Shown piece by piece: positions 45,741-54,736 of a DNA stretch of 64,000 nucleotides (within the stretch, counting starts at the first letter, position 1; every line of letters starts with the position of its first letter). A program made the translations under genes and the position numbers. The stretch spans positions 1,867,001 to 1,931,000 of the forward strand of contig NZ_CP104467.1 in the NCBI RefSeq assembly GCF_025369935.1. The letters are read 5' to 3'. The notes below the pieces were generated by a model that saw only the letters and a program-made list of their open reading frames with translations, searched no databases and was not told the DNA's origin. The stretch is from Paenibacillus andongensis. Its GTDB lineage: Bacteria; Bacillota; Bacilli; Paenibacillales; NBRC-103111.

Positions 45741-46985
45741 GTAGTAGCGATTGAGCATGGCAGCAATCTCTGCACGGGTAATCGTTTGACTTGGTTTAAA
45801 TTCGGTATCCGTTATACCATCAATGATGCCCTTATTTCTAAGTGCATAAATGGCCTTAGCACTCCATAATGCTTCAGGTACATCGTTGAATGATGCGGAA
45901 GACTCTGTTGCCGGAACGGGCTGGCTATTCGTTGTTATAGACGACATTTGCAAAAGGCGATCGAAAAGAAAAGCGACTTCGCCTCGCGTGATCGATTGAT
46001 TGGGTCTAATCGTTCCATCGGAGTAGCCCTGTAAGAGGTTTAAGTTTTTGGCTTTGGCAAATACAGGGTTTGCCCAATGAGATGACGGCAAGTCTATGTA
46101 ACTTTGCTCAGCGGCAGATTGGCAGCCATAAACGCTGGATGTCACAGTTCCGCTCGGCTCACAGACGGCTTTCAACTTGCTGAATGTAAATACCCGATCC
46201 ATTAATGTGAGAAATTCCGCTCTTGTTAAAGCACGATCCGGTTCATAACGATTAGCTATGCCTTCGATGATCCCTTTATTTTTCATCCGCAAAATCGCTT
46301 CTCTGGCCCAATGACCAAGTGAATCTGTGAACAATGGCGGTGTGTAGGCAGCAATACCATCCGCAATACCTGCAGCCATTTTAGACCGAACAGAGTCACT
46401 TGCAAGCAAAGCTGCGTCGCTTGTTTGGTTAAGAAAGGCTGTCTCCACGAGAATACTCGGAATTGTTCCCATTCTGGCTACATAAACGGCACTTGGAATG
46501 AGACCTAAGTTTTTGGTGCCGGCTGCAGCTAGTAGAGAATCCAAAACATGCTGTGCGAGGTCTTTACTATACGGAGTTAATTTTTTCATCGTTTCACTTG
46601 CTGGATAGTCTTCTTGCGGATAATCATTGTCGTAGTAGAGAACCATAGTTCCCTTCGTTTTGCCGTCCGGATGCGAATTGGCGTGGATAGATACGAATAA
46701 ATCCGCTTTTTGAGCATTTGTGAATTCGACTCGCTGCGCAAGTGACCAATAGGAGTCATCTGTTCTTGTTAAGACGACTTCGTAACCTTTTGCGACGAGC
46801 TCGTCCCGTACCTTCTGGGTGATGTCCCAATTGACATCTTTTTCAAGCAACCCGTTTATACCGGTCGCTCCAGGATCACTACCACCATGTCCGGCATCGA
46901 GGACAACTTTGTAAGCGAAGGCTTGATAAGGAAATGCAAATGTAAGGAATAAGGATAAAAGGATAAGTCTTTTAAGTAGAGTCAT
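45735..46985 (-). CDS. N-acetylmuramoyl-L-alanine amidase with three SLH domains
   Basis: Secreted wall hydrolase of 416 residues. Signal peptide LILLSLFLTFAFPYQAFA; Amidase_3 domain (about 25-210) with LDAGHGGSDPGATG, LLEKDVNW, LFVSIHANSHPDG and ILVETAFLNQ (zinc and catalytic residues His, Glu, His, Glu); then three S-layer-homology repeats: SLGHWAREAILRMKNKGIIE, SSHWANPVFAKAKNLNLLQG, and EALWSAKAIYALRNKGIIDG, each ending in an ITRAE/LTRAE-type motif. SLH repeats attach it to pyruvylated wall polymer. GGAGGG precedes the ATG. Confidence 0.95.
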   Translation of the reverse strand: MTLLKRLILLSLFLTFAFPYQAFAYKVVLDAGHGGSDPGATGINGLLEKDVNWDITQKVRDELVAKGYEVVLTRTDDSYWSLAQRVEFTNAQKADLFVSIHANSHPDGKTKGTMVLYYDNDYPQEDYPASETMKKLTPYSKDLAQHVLDSLLAAAGTKNLGLIPSAVYVARMGTIPSILVETAFLNQTSDAALLASDSVRSKMAAGIADGIAAYTPPLFTDSLGHWAREAILRMKNKGIIEGIANRYEPDRALTRAEFLTLMDRVFTFSKLKAVCEPSGTVTSSVYGCQSAAEQSYIDLPSSHWANPVFAKAKNLNLLQGYSDGTIRPNQSITRGEVAFLFDRLLQMSSITTNSQPVPATESSASFNDVPEALWSAKAIYALRNKGIIDGITDTEFKPSQTITRAEIAAMLNRYYK

Positions 46986-47008
46986 AAGTTGAAATCCCTC
47001 CGCTAACT

Positions 47009-47036
47009 ATCTTACTAGGATCGGCTTACGTTGTAA
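47009..47036 (-). promoter_or_regulatory. Putative promoter of the SLH amidase
   Basis: Minus strand TTACAA (47036-47031), 16 bases, TAAGAT (47014-47009). CTTAC-gtt-GTAAG overlaps the -35 as a small palindrome. Confidence 0.4.
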
Positions 47037-47070
47037 GCTGGTAAGAAACGCCACCCTATCCTATTTTTAC

Positions 47071-47100
47071 TTGGAAAAAAGAAGAGTCTACCCGTATAAT
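47071..47100 (+). promoter_or_regulatory. Sigma-A promoter of the DUF4321-maf unit
   Basis: TTGGAA (47071-47076), 18 bases, TATAAT (47095-47100). Confidence 0.65.
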
Positions 47101-47131
47101 AGGGCTTGTACATAAAGAGAGGATGACAGGA

Positions 47132-47374
47132 ATGAAAAAAGGTACCTTCACATTGATCGTATTTTTAATCGTCGGCTTAATTACCGGGATTATCATAGGC
47201 CAGCTGCTGGCTGCAGTGCCTGCTCTCGCATTTTTGACCAAATCGGCACAAATTTCATGGGAGCCCAAAGCTGATTTACAAGTCGTGAAATATGAGTTCC
47301 ATCTTTTGGTGAAACTAAACCTGTGCAGTATTCTTGGATTAGTAGGGGCGTACCTCCTGTATCGTAAGGTGTAA
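47132..47374 (+). CDS. DUF4321-type small membrane protein
   Basis: 80 residues with two hydrophobic helices (FTLIVFLIVGLITGIIIGQL near the N-terminus and SILGLVGAYLLY at the C-terminus) joined by about 30 residues. The size, layout and position before maf match the DUF4321 family of Bacillota and Clostridia, function unknown. The ATG at 47132 is chosen, since AGAGG abuts the ATG at 47123. It shares its transcript with maf. Confidence 0.75.
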   Translation: MKKGTFTLIVFLIVGLITGIIIGQLLAAVPALAFLTKSAQISWEPKADLQVVKYEFHLLVKLNLCSILGLVGAYLLYRKV

Positions 47375-47429
47375 CTGGATTGCATTAAGAAAACCATAGT
47401 AAATAACAATCAGCTAGGAGTTGTTTCTT

Positions 47430-48032
47430 TTGAGTCATTCCCCTAAACAAAGACTTATTCTTGCTTCGTCTTCGCCGCGGAGGCAGGAACTCATTCAATC
47501 ACTTGGTTTACCCTATATCATTCGAGTGAGTGACGCAGATGAGACCGTCGAAGAAAAAATATCGCCATCTGAACTCGTAGAAGTGCTCTCTTTGCGTAAA
47601 GCTTCAACTGTTCTAGAAATGCTTGAAGCTAGTGAAAAAGAAGGAATCATCATCGGATCGGACACCGTCGTTGTCTATCAAGATGAAGTTTTGGGTAAAC
47701 CGGTGGATGAACAGGATTCTTTCCGGATGCTTAAAGCACTGCAAGGCAGTACGCATCAGGTTTATAGTGGAGTTGCTTGTGTGGACGCGGCTACAGGTAA
47801 GCAGGTTGTCTCTCATCGTGTGACTCATGTGAAGATGAAGATTATGTCTGACGCACAAATTCATCGTTATATCGCCACTGGAGAACCTAAGGATAAAGCA
47901 GGTTCCTATGCGATTCAAGGGATCGGAGCAACGATCGTGGAATCGATTGAAGGTGATTACTTTACCGTTGTTGGATTGCCGCTTTCTCTACTCAGTGATC
48001 TGCTGCTAAGCTTTGAAATTCAAGTTCTATAA
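47430..48032 (+). CDS. maf: Maf-type nucleoside triphosphate pyrophosphatase
   Basis: Hydrolyses dTTP, UTP or modified nucleotides; in B. subtilis Maf affects septum formation and competence. 200 residues. Motifs: LILASSSPRRQELI at the N-terminus, SDADETVEE, IIGSDTVVVYQDEVLGKP (about residues 72-89) and GDYFTVVGLPLSLL near the end. Start TTG at 47430 (TAGGAG nine bases upstream); the TTG at 47421 abuts that site. Confidence 0.94.
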   Translation: MSHSPKQRLILASSSPRRQELIQSLGLPYIIRVSDADETVEEKISPSELVEVLSLRKASTVLEMLEASEKEGIIIGSDTVVVYQDEVLGKPVDEQDSFRMLKALQGSTHQVYSGVACVDAATGKQVVSHRVTHVKMKIMSDAQIHRYIATGEPKDKAGSYAIQGIGATIVESIEGDYFTVVGLPLSLLSDLLLSFEIQVL

Positions 48033-48078
48033 TCACTTGATCCTAGCTGGAAATTATGTCTAAAGTAGGACGCATACA

Positions 48079-48107
48079 TTGACTGTGTAATCTGTAACGG
48101 TTACAAT
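48079..48107 (+). promoter_or_regulatory. Promoter of the Rrf2 gene with overlapping palindromic operator
   Basis: TTGACT (48079-48084), 17 bases, TACAAT (48102-48107). The perfect palindrome TGTAAC-G-GTTACA (48093-48105) covers the spacer end and half of the -10, the usual place for an autorepressor to act. Confidence 0.75.
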
Positions 48108-48153
48108 GACAGTAAGCGACATGACTTCGCATTCTTCTGGGAGGTATTTGGCC

Positions 48154-48603
48154 ATGAACAGCGAATTTACAATAGCCGTCCACAGTCTCGTATTTCTGGC
48201 TCATTTGCCCGATCATATGGCAACCAGTGAAGAAATTGCTGCGAATGTATCCACCCATTCTGCTCGTATACGTAAAGTTATGGGCTTTCTACGAAAAGCA
48301 GGTTACGTTTCTACGAAAGAAGGGATCGGTGGCGGATTCATACTTAGCTGCAATCCGGACGAGGTGACACTCGGCGAAATTTACCGACTAACTTGTCATG
48401 GTTCCTTGAAACCGAGCTGGTGCTCTGGTGATGAGAATAAGACCTGCGTCATTTCATCTAAAATGGATTTTTTGATGGGGAAGGTTTTCATTGACGCAGA
48501 GAAGCAGATGGAAATATACTTTGATGGACATACCATCGGCAGTATGCTGGAACAAATCAGAGCATTCGAGTGTCCACAATCGAATAAAGAGCAATTGTCC
48601 TAG
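48154..48603 (+). CDS. Rrf2-family transcriptional regulator
   Basis: 149 residues. Winged helix at the N-terminus with SEFTIAVHSLVFLAHLPDHM, TSEEIAANVSTHSARIRKVM and the wing GYVSTKEGIGGGFILS. Cysteines are present (NPDEVTLGEIYRLTCHGS, SWCSGDENKTCVIS, FECPQ), but not in the tight three-Cys arrangement of IscR/NsrR cluster binders, so it more resembles YwnA/HypR-type thiol sensors. Start ATG at 48154 with GGGAGGT. The palindrome in its promoter suggests self-control. It separates maf from radC, unlike B. subtilis. Confidence 0.88.
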   Translation: MNSEFTIAVHSLVFLAHLPDHMATSEEIAANVSTHSARIRKVMGFLRKAGYVSTKEGIGGGFILSCNPDEVTLGEIYRLTCHGSLKPSWCSGDENKTCVISSKMDFLMGKVFIDAEKQMEIYFDGHTIGSMLEQIRAFECPQSNKEQLS

Positions 48604-48642
48604 AAGCCCTCGGATCTTACAAATCCGCGGGCTTTATTTTTG
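48604..48642 (+). terminator. Terminator after the Rrf2 gene
   Basis: AAGCCCTCGGAT / ATCCGCGGGCTT with loop CTTACAA, then TATTTTTG. It starts at the stop codon. Confidence 0.8.
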
Positions 48643-48715
48643 TTTTATGGGCACTTATCCGAATGAATGGGATGCGAATAAGTAACACAACCTACATAAT
48701 GAAAGAGGGGAATTC

Positions 48716-49405
48716 ATGGAAGTCACAAGCTTGATGCTACGAGAAGTACCACAGGAGGAAAGACCTAGAGAGCGAATGCTCCAATACGGAGCAGGTGCAT
48801 TAAGTCATGCAGAACTCCTGGCCATTTTACTTCGAACAGGGACGGTGTCGGAGTCTGCGCTGAGGCTAGCAGGTCGTATATTAAGTGAAAGCGGCGGGCT
48901 GCGCAGCCTTGTTGACATGAGCAAAGACCAGCTTACCCAAATCAAAGGAATCGGCGATGCGAAGGCTTTGCAAATTCAAGCTGGGATCGAGCTTGGTCGA
49001 AGATTGGCCAAGAGTACATTTGCGGAGCGAGTTATTATTCGTTCTCCCAAGGATATTGCAGATTTAGTGAGTGAAGATCTTCGCTATTTGCAGAAGGAAC
49101 ATTTCGTTTGCTTATTTCTCAATACAAAGAACCATTTGCTTGCGCAGGAAACATTATCGATGGGCAGCCTCAACGCATCTATTGTTCATCCTCGCGAAGT
49201 GTTTCGTGCGGCAATCAAACGCAGCAGTGCTTCGATCATCTGTGTGCACAATCATCCAAGCGGTGATCCAACGCCAAGTCCGGAGGATATACAGCTCACT
49301 CATCGGCTAATGGAAGCGGGAACTATAATTGGTATTGAAGTGCTTGATCATGTTATCATTGGTGATCAGAGATTCATAAGTTTGAAGGAACAAGGCTTTA
49401 TGTAA
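48716..49405 (+). CDS. radC: RadC-family (MPN/JAB1) protein
   Basis: 229 residues: N-terminal helix-hairpin-helix region (LTQIKGIGDAKALQIQAGIE, about 80-99) and a C-terminal metalloprotease-like JAB domain with the metal motif HNHPSGDPTPSPEDI (about 176-190). Despite the name, a DNA-repair role is not supported in bacteria studied; function open. GAGGGG precedes the ATG. It lies just before mreB, the conserved B. subtilis order. Confidence 0.94.
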   Translation: MEVTSLMLREVPQEERPRERMLQYGAGALSHAELLAILLRTGTVSESALRLAGRILSESGGLRSLVDMSKDQLTQIKGIGDAKALQIQAGIELGRRLAKSTFAERVIIRSPKDIADLVSEDLRYLQKEHFVCLFLNTKNHLLAQETLSMGSLNASIVHPREVFRAAIKRSSASIICVHNHPSGDPTPSPEDIQLTHRLMEAGTIIGIEVLDHVIIGDQRFISLKEQGFM

Positions 49406-49411
49406 TATAAT
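49382..49411 (+). promoter_or_regulatory. Putative promoter of mreB inside the radC 3' end
   Basis: TTGAAG (49382-49387), 18 bases, TATAAT (49406-49411), 30 bases before the mreB start. Confidence 0.55.
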
Positions 49412-49441
49412 AGATATCGCAATAGGAAAGGAGCAACTACC

Positions 49442-50476
49442 ATGTTCGGTGGTTTTACCAAAGATTTAGGAATTGATTTAGGTACAGCGAATACACTGGT
49501 TTATGTAAAAGGCAGAGGAATTGTCGTTAGGGAGCCGTCCGTGGTTGCTCTACGTACTGATACAAAAACAATCGAGGCTGTCGGAGATGCCGCTAAAAAA
49601 ATGATCGGTCGTACACCAGGAAACATTCGCGCAATTCGTCCAATGAAGGATGGGGTAATTGCTGATTTTGAGACGACCGCTACGATGATTCGCTACTTCT
49701 TAAGACAAGCACAGAAGCAGCGTTGGTTATTCGCGCGCCACCCGAATGTCATGGTTTGTGTGCCTTCAGGCATCACAGCTGTTGAGAAGCGTGCTGTTGA
49801 GGATGCGACGAAACAGGCTGGAGCTCGCGAAGCTTACACCATTGAAGAGCCTTTCGCAGCAGCGATCGGTGCTGATCTTCCTGTCTGGGAACCAACAGGA
49901 AGCATGGTTGTCGACATTGGCGGGGGAACAACGGAGGTTGCTGTCATCTCGCTTGGAGGGATTGTAACAAGCCGTTCCATCCGTATCGCCGGCGATGAAA
50001 TGGACGAAGCCATCATTCAATACATTAAACGAACGTATAATTTGATGATCGGGGAACGTACATCCGAAACGCTTAAGATGGAAATCGGATCGGCACTTCC
50101 AATGGACGAGCCGGAGTCCCTCGAAATACGAGGACGGGATCTTGTTTCCGGCTTACCCAAAACGCTAAGTGTTACATCGCATGAAATTACGGAATCATTA
50201 ACGGACACAGTGAATGCGATCGTTGACGCTGTGAAGGTTACTCTCGAGAAATGCCCGCCTGAATTATCAGCGGATATTATGGATCGCGGAATTGTACTGA
50301 CGGGTGGCGGCGGATTACTTCGTAATCTTGACCGACTGCTTGCCAGAGAAACCGGAATGCCAGTACTCGTTGCTGATAATCCGTTAGATTGTGTGGCGAT
50401 TGGAACGGGTCGCGCATTGGAAAATATCCATTTGTTCAAGAGTAGATCAGGATCCAGTTCGAGATATAAGCGTTAA
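49442..50476 (+). CDS. mreB: Rod shape-determining protein MreB
   Basis: Bacterial actin that directs lateral wall synthesis. 344 residues. ATP-binding motifs: phosphate 1 [13 protein letters not shown] (residues about 9-21), connect 1 and [17 protein letters not shown] (about 158-174), adenosine motif [14 protein letters not shown] (about 288-301). AAAGGAG precedes the ATG. First of mreB-mreC-mreD-minC-minD-rodA, closely packed. Confidence 0.98.
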   Translation: MFGGFTKDLGIDLGTANTLVYVKGRGIVVREPSVVALRTDTKTIEAVGDAAKKMIGRTPGNIRAIRPMKDGVIADFETTATMIRYFLRQAQKQRWLFARHPNVMVCVPSGITAVEKRAVEDATKQAGAREAYTIEEPFAAAIGADLPVWEPTGSMVVDIGGGTTEVAVISLGGIVTSRSIRIAGDEMDEAIIQYIKRTYNLMIGERTSETLKMEIGSALPMDEPESLEIRGRDLVSGLPKTLSVTSHEITESLTDTVNAIVDAVKVTLEKCPPELSADIMDRGIVLTGGGGLLRNLDRLLARETGMPVLVADNPLDCVAIGTGRALENIHLFKSRSGSSSRYKR

Positions 50477-50497
50477 TATTCGTTAGAAGGTGCTAAT

Positions 50498-51361
50498 TTG
50501 TTTAAATTTATGGGCAACAAGAGGCTGATTTTTCTGATGTTCGGTCTAGTCTGCTTCTTTATATTGATGGGACTGACACTTGGGAACCGGGGACCTATGA
50601 CATGGCCGGAGAAATTTGTCAAAGACTCGGTATCATGGACGCAAGGACTACTCTACAAGCCCGCTGCGCAGGTAGCGGGTTTCTTCGAAGATATCCGGCA
50701 GCTAAGAGTCATCTACGAGGAAAATAAGACGTTGAAACTGACGCTTACGCAGTATGCACGAGATACACAGCGTTTGAATGAGCTAGAATCACAAAACAAG
50801 CGATTAATGGAGGCCCTTGGCTTCACAGAAAGACAGCGTCAGGCTAACGTATATACGTATCGCATTGCTGAGGTCGTAACCATTGATCCGGATCCGTATA
50901 ATAGCACGGTTACCATTAATTTAGGCGACAAAGATGGCATCAAGGAGAATATGGCCGTCATGACCGTAGATGGGTTGATCGGCAGGGTGAGTAAGGTGTT
51001 TGGTTTTCACTCTAATGTTCAATTACTCACGGAAACCAATGACACCGATAATAACTCTAAGGCTATTGCTGTCACTGTGAAGGGGAATGAGAGTCAACCC
51101 TTCGGTATGATCGAGTCTTATGACTCCAAAACAGGCGAGCTTGTGATGAACAAGGTTGAACATGCGGACGATATGAAGATCGGGGAAACGATCATTACAT
51201 CCGGCATGGGGCAAGTATTTCCTAAGGGCATTGAGGTAGGGACAATCTCTTCCATAGGTCCAGGGGAATTCGGCATTACATACAAGGTTATGGTGAAGCC
51301 CAAAGCTTCGTTCAATCGTATCCGAGAAGTGTTTGTTGTCGAAGTCCCGGAAGTGAAATGA
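50498..51361 (+). CDS. mreC: Rod shape-determining protein MreC
   Basis: Bitopic membrane scaffold of the elongasome. 287 residues: N-terminal membrane helix (RLIFLMFGLVCFFILMGLTL, about 9-28), a coiled coil (IYEENKTLKLTLTQYARDTQ), and beta-barrel domains with PYNSTVTINLGDKDGIKENM and SGMGQVFPKGIEVGTI. Start TTG at 50498 with AAGGTG. Confidence 0.95.
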   Translation: MFKFMGNKRLIFLMFGLVCFFILMGLTLGNRGPMTWPEKFVKDSVSWTQGLLYKPAAQVAGFFEDIRQLRVIYEENKTLKLTLTQYARDTQRLNELESQNKRLMEALGFTERQRQANVYTYRIAEVVTIDPDPYNSTVTINLGDKDGIKENMAVMTVDGLIGRVSKVFGFHSNVQLLTETNDTDNNSKAIAVTVKGNESQPFGMIESYDSKTGELVMNKVEHADDMKIGETIITSGMGQVFPKGIEVGTISSIGPGEFGITYKVMVKPKASFNRIREVFVVEVPEVK

Positions 51362-51374
51362 GGTGAGCCGTTAA

Positions 51375-51902
51375 GTGATTCGACATCTATTGTGGCTCAT
51401 TCTACTCGGTTTGTTTATCCTGCAAGGAACTTTGCTTGTTTGGCTGATCCCTTCATCATGGCAATCTAGCGTTAATGTTACACCCCATTTAACACTTGTT
51501 TTCATATTGTTTATCGGACTTTTTCATCATCGTCATACCGCATTAATTTATGGGCTTTTGTTCGGACTATTGCACGACTTTAACTATTATGGATCGATGC
51601 TAGGTGTATATTCCTTCGGTATGGGGCTTACTGGTTATTTGGCCGGACTGGCACAGCGAAGGCAGCCTAATTTGATTTTTTATAATTTACTCATAACTGG
51701 CGTTGGTTTGCTCTTGTTTGAGTTTATTAATTATGGAATTAATCGGTTGTTCAAGCTCATTGATATTGATTTGAAGTTTGCTCTCACCCACTACATGCTT
51801 CCGAGTGTTCTATTTAATCTGCTCATCGCCTTGATTTGCTACGTTCCTATCCGCAAGCTGCTTGAAGGAAAGCGGATTGTGCCGTCCGGAAACGAAGATT
51901 AA
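51375..51902 (+). CDS. mreD: Rod shape-determining protein MreD
   Basis: Polytopic membrane partner of MreC, 175 residues with about five hydrophobic helices. HRHTALIYGLLFGLLHDFNY is the conserved loop/helix region (G-x-L-x-D-x typical of MreD). Start GTG at 51375, 14 bases after mreC. Confidence 0.92.
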   Translation: MIRHLLWLILLGLFILQGTLLVWLIPSSWQSSVNVTPHLTLVFILFIGLFHHRHTALIYGLLFGLLHDFNYYGSMLGVYSFGMGLTGYLAGLAQRRQPNLIFYNLLITGVGLLLFEFINYGINRLFKLIDIDLKFALTHYMLPSVLFNLLIALICYVPIRKLLEGKRIVPSGNED

Positions 51903-51974
51903 TTTTCCAGGCTCTAGGCAGGAGAATTCAGGACATGAACCGAAATGTATAGGTTGGGAGGTCGTAGCGCAATT

Positions 51975-52634
51975 ATGTCCGTAACAAAGCACCATGTGAT
52001 GATAAAAGGGGTCAAGGATGGCCTTGTTTTTTTGCTAAATGACGCATGCGAATGGCAAGATTTACTGCAAGAGCTGCAGCACAAGCTTGAGAAAACGCAT
52101 CAACAAATATTGACTGGACCGATTATTCATGTGCACGTTAAATTAGGCAGCCGAGAAGCGACCGAAGAACAGAAGGAAGAAATTCGGTCCGTCATCCGGC
52201 AAAAAGGCAACCTGCTTATCCAATCGATCGAAAGTGAGTCGCCTAAAGAGGAAGCTGCAGAAGAGTCTGCGGTTTCTATGACAACGCTCAAAGGAATGAT
52301 TCGGTCGGGACAAACCCTACACAACGAGGGTGATTTATTATATTTAGGCGATGTTAATCCTGGCGGAACCATTACCTCTACAGGGAACATTTATATAATG
52401 GGATCACTTCGCGGCATGGCGCATGCAGGGGTAGATGGCGATGAGAATGCGATTATTGCTGCTTCTCATATGCGTCCCACGCAGCTTAGGATTGCCGGAA
52501 TTATTAGTCGTCCACCGGATGAATGGGGAATCGATGAGGCTTTCATGGAATTTGCCTATGTAAAAGAAGGTAAAATGGAAATCGATAAGCTGCACCAGCT
52601 TCATCGTATCTGGCCGGAATCGAATGTAAAATAA
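51975..52634 (+). CDS. minC: Septum site-determining protein MinC
   Basis: FtsZ-assembly inhibitor that blocks division near the poles. 219 residues: N-terminal domain (HHVMIKGVKDGLVFLLND), Glu/Ala linker (about 85-105) and the C-terminal beta-helix with RSGQTLHNEGDLLYLGDVNP, GNIYIMGSLRGMAHAG. Start ATG at 51975; GGGAGG is 13 bases away, so the ATG at 51945, which precedes that site, is not better supported. Confidence 0.94.
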   Translation: MSVTKHHVMIKGVKDGLVFLLNDACEWQDLLQELQHKLEKTHQQILTGPIIHVHVKLGSREATEEQKEEIRSVIRQKGNLLIQSIESESPKEEAAEESAVSMTTLKGMIRSGQTLHNEGDLLYLGDVNPGGTITSTGNIYIMGSLRGMAHAGVDGDENAIIAASHMRPTQLRIAGIISRPPDEWGIDEAFMEFAYVKEGKMEIDKLHQLHRIWPESNVK

Positions 52635-52674
52635 TCATTTGTAATTGTAAAAATAGCGTGTGGGGTGAGGAAAT

Positions 52675-53469
52675 ATGGGAGAGGCAATCGTCGTCACTTC
52701 AGGAAAAGGTGGCGTTGGTAAGACAACGACATCTGCGAATCTTGGAACGGCACTAGCGCTTTTAGGGAAAAAAGTTTGTATGGTAGATACCGACATTGGT
52801 CTGCGCAATCTGGATGTGGTCATGGGTCTGGAAAACCGTATTATTTATGATCTTGTGGATGTTGCAGAAGGCCGCTGCCGTTTGCCGCAAGCATTGATTA
52901 AGGATAAGCGCTTTGATGAGCTTTATCTTTTGCCAGCTGCTCAAACGAAGGATAAGCATGCCGTATCCCCAGAGCAAGTAAGAGATATTATCTTGGAGCT
53001 CAAAAAAGATTTCGAATTTGTCATAATTGACTGTCCAGCTGGCATCGAACAAGGCTTTAAGAATGCCGTAGCCGGTGCAGACAAAGCGATCGTTGTTACT
53101 ACACCGGAAAATGCGGCTGTACGTGATGCTGATCGCATTATCGGTTTGCTGGAGAATGAGAAAATTTCCTCACCTAAGTTAGTCATTAACCGCATTCGTC
53201 CCATGATGATGAAGAAAGGTGAGATGCTGGACATTGATGAAATATGCTCGGTACTCGCCATCGATTTGTTAGGGATAGTTCCAGATGACGAGCATGTGAT
53301 CAAAGCAGCCAACTTAGGTGAACCCACCGTAATGAATCCGTCGTCGCGCGCAGCGATTGCTTACCGCAATATCGCTCGTCGTATTCTGGGCGACACGGTG
53401 CCGCTCATGCAATTGGAGGACAAAACCGGCTGGGTCAAACGTATGAAAAAGTTTATCGGAATAGGATGA
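52675..53469 (+). CDS. minD: Septum site-determining protein MinD
   Basis: Membrane-associated ATPase of the ParA/MinD type that places MinC. 264 residues. Deviant Walker A TSGKGGVGKTTTSANLG (about residues 7-23), DTDIGLRNLD, IIDCPAGIEQGF, and a C-terminal amphipathic membrane-targeting helix (GWVKRMKKFIGIG). GGGGTGAGG precedes the ATG. Confidence 0.97.
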   Translation: MGEAIVVTSGKGGVGKTTTSANLGTALALLGKKVCMVDTDIGLRNLDVVMGLENRIIYDLVDVAEGRCRLPQALIKDKRFDELYLLPAAQTKDKHAVSPEQVRDIILELKKDFEFVIIDCPAGIEQGFKNAVAGADKAIVVTTPENAAVRDADRIIGLLENEKISSPKLVINRIRPMMMKKGEMLDIDEICSVLAIDLLGIVPDDEHVIKAANLGEPTVMNPSSRAAIAYRNIARRILGDTVPLMQLEDKTGWVKRMKKFIGIG

Positions 53470-53476
53470 TAGACCC

Positions 53477-54625
53477 GTGCTTGCCAAACTGAAAAACATA
53501 GATATTCCTATTGTTGTCATTTTGATTGCCTTTATGGTCATTAGCACGATGCTTGTGTACAGTGCATCTGTCGATCATCCAAAAATTAACGTTAGTATCA
53601 CAAAAATACTGGTCTTATACGGCGTTGGTCTAGCAGCATTCGTTGCAAGCAGTTTATTTGATTATCGAGTATTAATTAGAATCGCTCCCTATCTTTATGG
53701 TATCGGCATCTTTTCTTTGGTCGCTGTCTACTTTTTTGGGACGAAAATTCATGGGGCGCGCGGCTGGTTTGAACTCCCGGGCGGCTTAACCTTTCAACCA
53801 GCGGAGTTAGTGAAGTTAATTCTAATCGTGGCTGTTACCGCACTACTGGCAAGACGCAAAGGTGATTTACTGCAAATCAAGAATGATATTATCCCAGTCG
53901 GTGCAGCCGTGTTATTACCGTTTATTTTGGTCCTCATTCAACCTGATTTAGGGAATGCGATCATTTTTGTGATCATTCTGTTGGGAATGATTTGGATTGG
54001 TAATATTAAATACTCGCATGTCTTACTTAGCACCGTCGTACTCATAGGCGCTGGTTTCTTGCTTTTGACGTTATATAAGTATTTCCATCACTCCTTGTTT
54101 GAACTGCTTAAGGGTTATGGTTTCAGTCATTGGATGGATCGTATTGATACGTTCCTTTATCCCCAAGAGGTGTCTGCTGATGATAATTATCAGGTTCGTA
54201 ATGCGGTAAGAGCGATCGGTTCAGGAGGCTTGGAAGGCGAAGGTTTTCTGAAAGGCACCTCTGTTCATAGTAATTTCATTCCATTCGCGTATTCCGATTC
54301 GATTTTCGTCGTAGTTGGTGAAGAATTCGGTTTCCGCGGGTCTGCTGTCCTCTTGTTGATCTATTTTTTACTCATCTACCGTATGATCCTCATTTCGATC
54401 CAAAGTACTCAGCTTAGCGGAGCTTATGTTGTAGTCGGTGTGGTTTCCATGTTCGTCTTTCAAATTTTTGAAAATGTCGGGATGATGATTGGTATCATGC
54501 CGTTAACGGGAATCACCCTTCCTTTCGTCAGTTATGGGGGAACTTCTCTACTGATTAATATGCTTTCATTAGGCCTCGTGATGAGCGTAAAGCTGCATCA
54601 GGAACGCGAACCTGAATTTTTCTGA
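53477..54625 (+). CDS. rodA: SEDS-family peptidoglycan polymerase (RodA/FtsW/SpoVE)
   Basis: Membrane glycosyltransferase polymerising lipid II, 382 residues with about ten helices. Family motifs: GARGWFELPGGLTFQPAELVK (shown in part: ARGWFELPGG, FQPAELVKL), VLIQPDLGNAIIF, and the C-terminal PLTGITLPFVSYGGTSLL. The location right after minD, in an mre/min cluster, fits RodA; distinction from FtsW or SpoVE is by context. Start GTG at 53477, seven bases after minD. B. subtilis lacks a SEDS gene here. Confidence 0.92.
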   Translation: MLAKLKNIDIPIVVILIAFMVISTMLVYSASVDHPKINVSITKILVLYGVGLAAFVASSLFDYRVLIRIAPYLYGIGIFSLVAVYFFGTKIHGARGWFELPGGLTFQPAELVKLILIVAVTALLARRKGDLLQIKNDIIPVGAAVLLPFILVLIQPDLGNAIIFVIILLGMIWIGNIKYSHVLLSTVVLIGAGFLLLTLYKYFHHSLFELLKGYGFSHWMDRIDTFLYPQEVSADDNYQVRNAVRAIGSGGLEGEGFLKGTSVHSNFIPFAYSDSIFVVVGEEFGFRGSAVLLLIYFLLIYRMILISIQSTQLSGAYVVVGVVSMFVFQIFENVGMMIGIMPLTGITLPFVSYGGTSLLINMLSLGLVMSVKLHQEREPEFF

Positions 54626-54642
54626 ATATCTAGGAATGCAGT

Positions 54643-54673
54643 GCCCTTGACCTTTGGTCAGGGGCTTTTTTTG
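54643..54673 (+). terminator. Terminator after rodA
   Basis: GCCCTTGACC / GGTCAGGGGC, a ten-pair stem with one G-T, followed by seven T. Separates the shape/division operon from spoIVF. Confidence 0.85.
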
Positions 54674-54676
54674 TCC

Positions 54677-54705
54677 ACATAATCTTGTCCCTCTTCTCAT
54701 AGGCT
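54677..54705 (+). promoter_or_regulatory. Possible sigma-E promoter of spoIVFAB
   Basis: ACATAAT (54677-54683), 14 bases, CATAGGCT (54698-54705), a partial match to KMATATT-14-CATACAHT. spoIVF of B. subtilis is sigma-E-dependent, which is the main reason to propose it. Confidence 0.35.
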
Positions 54706-54736
54706 GTACAAAGGTTAACGATGGGGAGGGGCTTCC

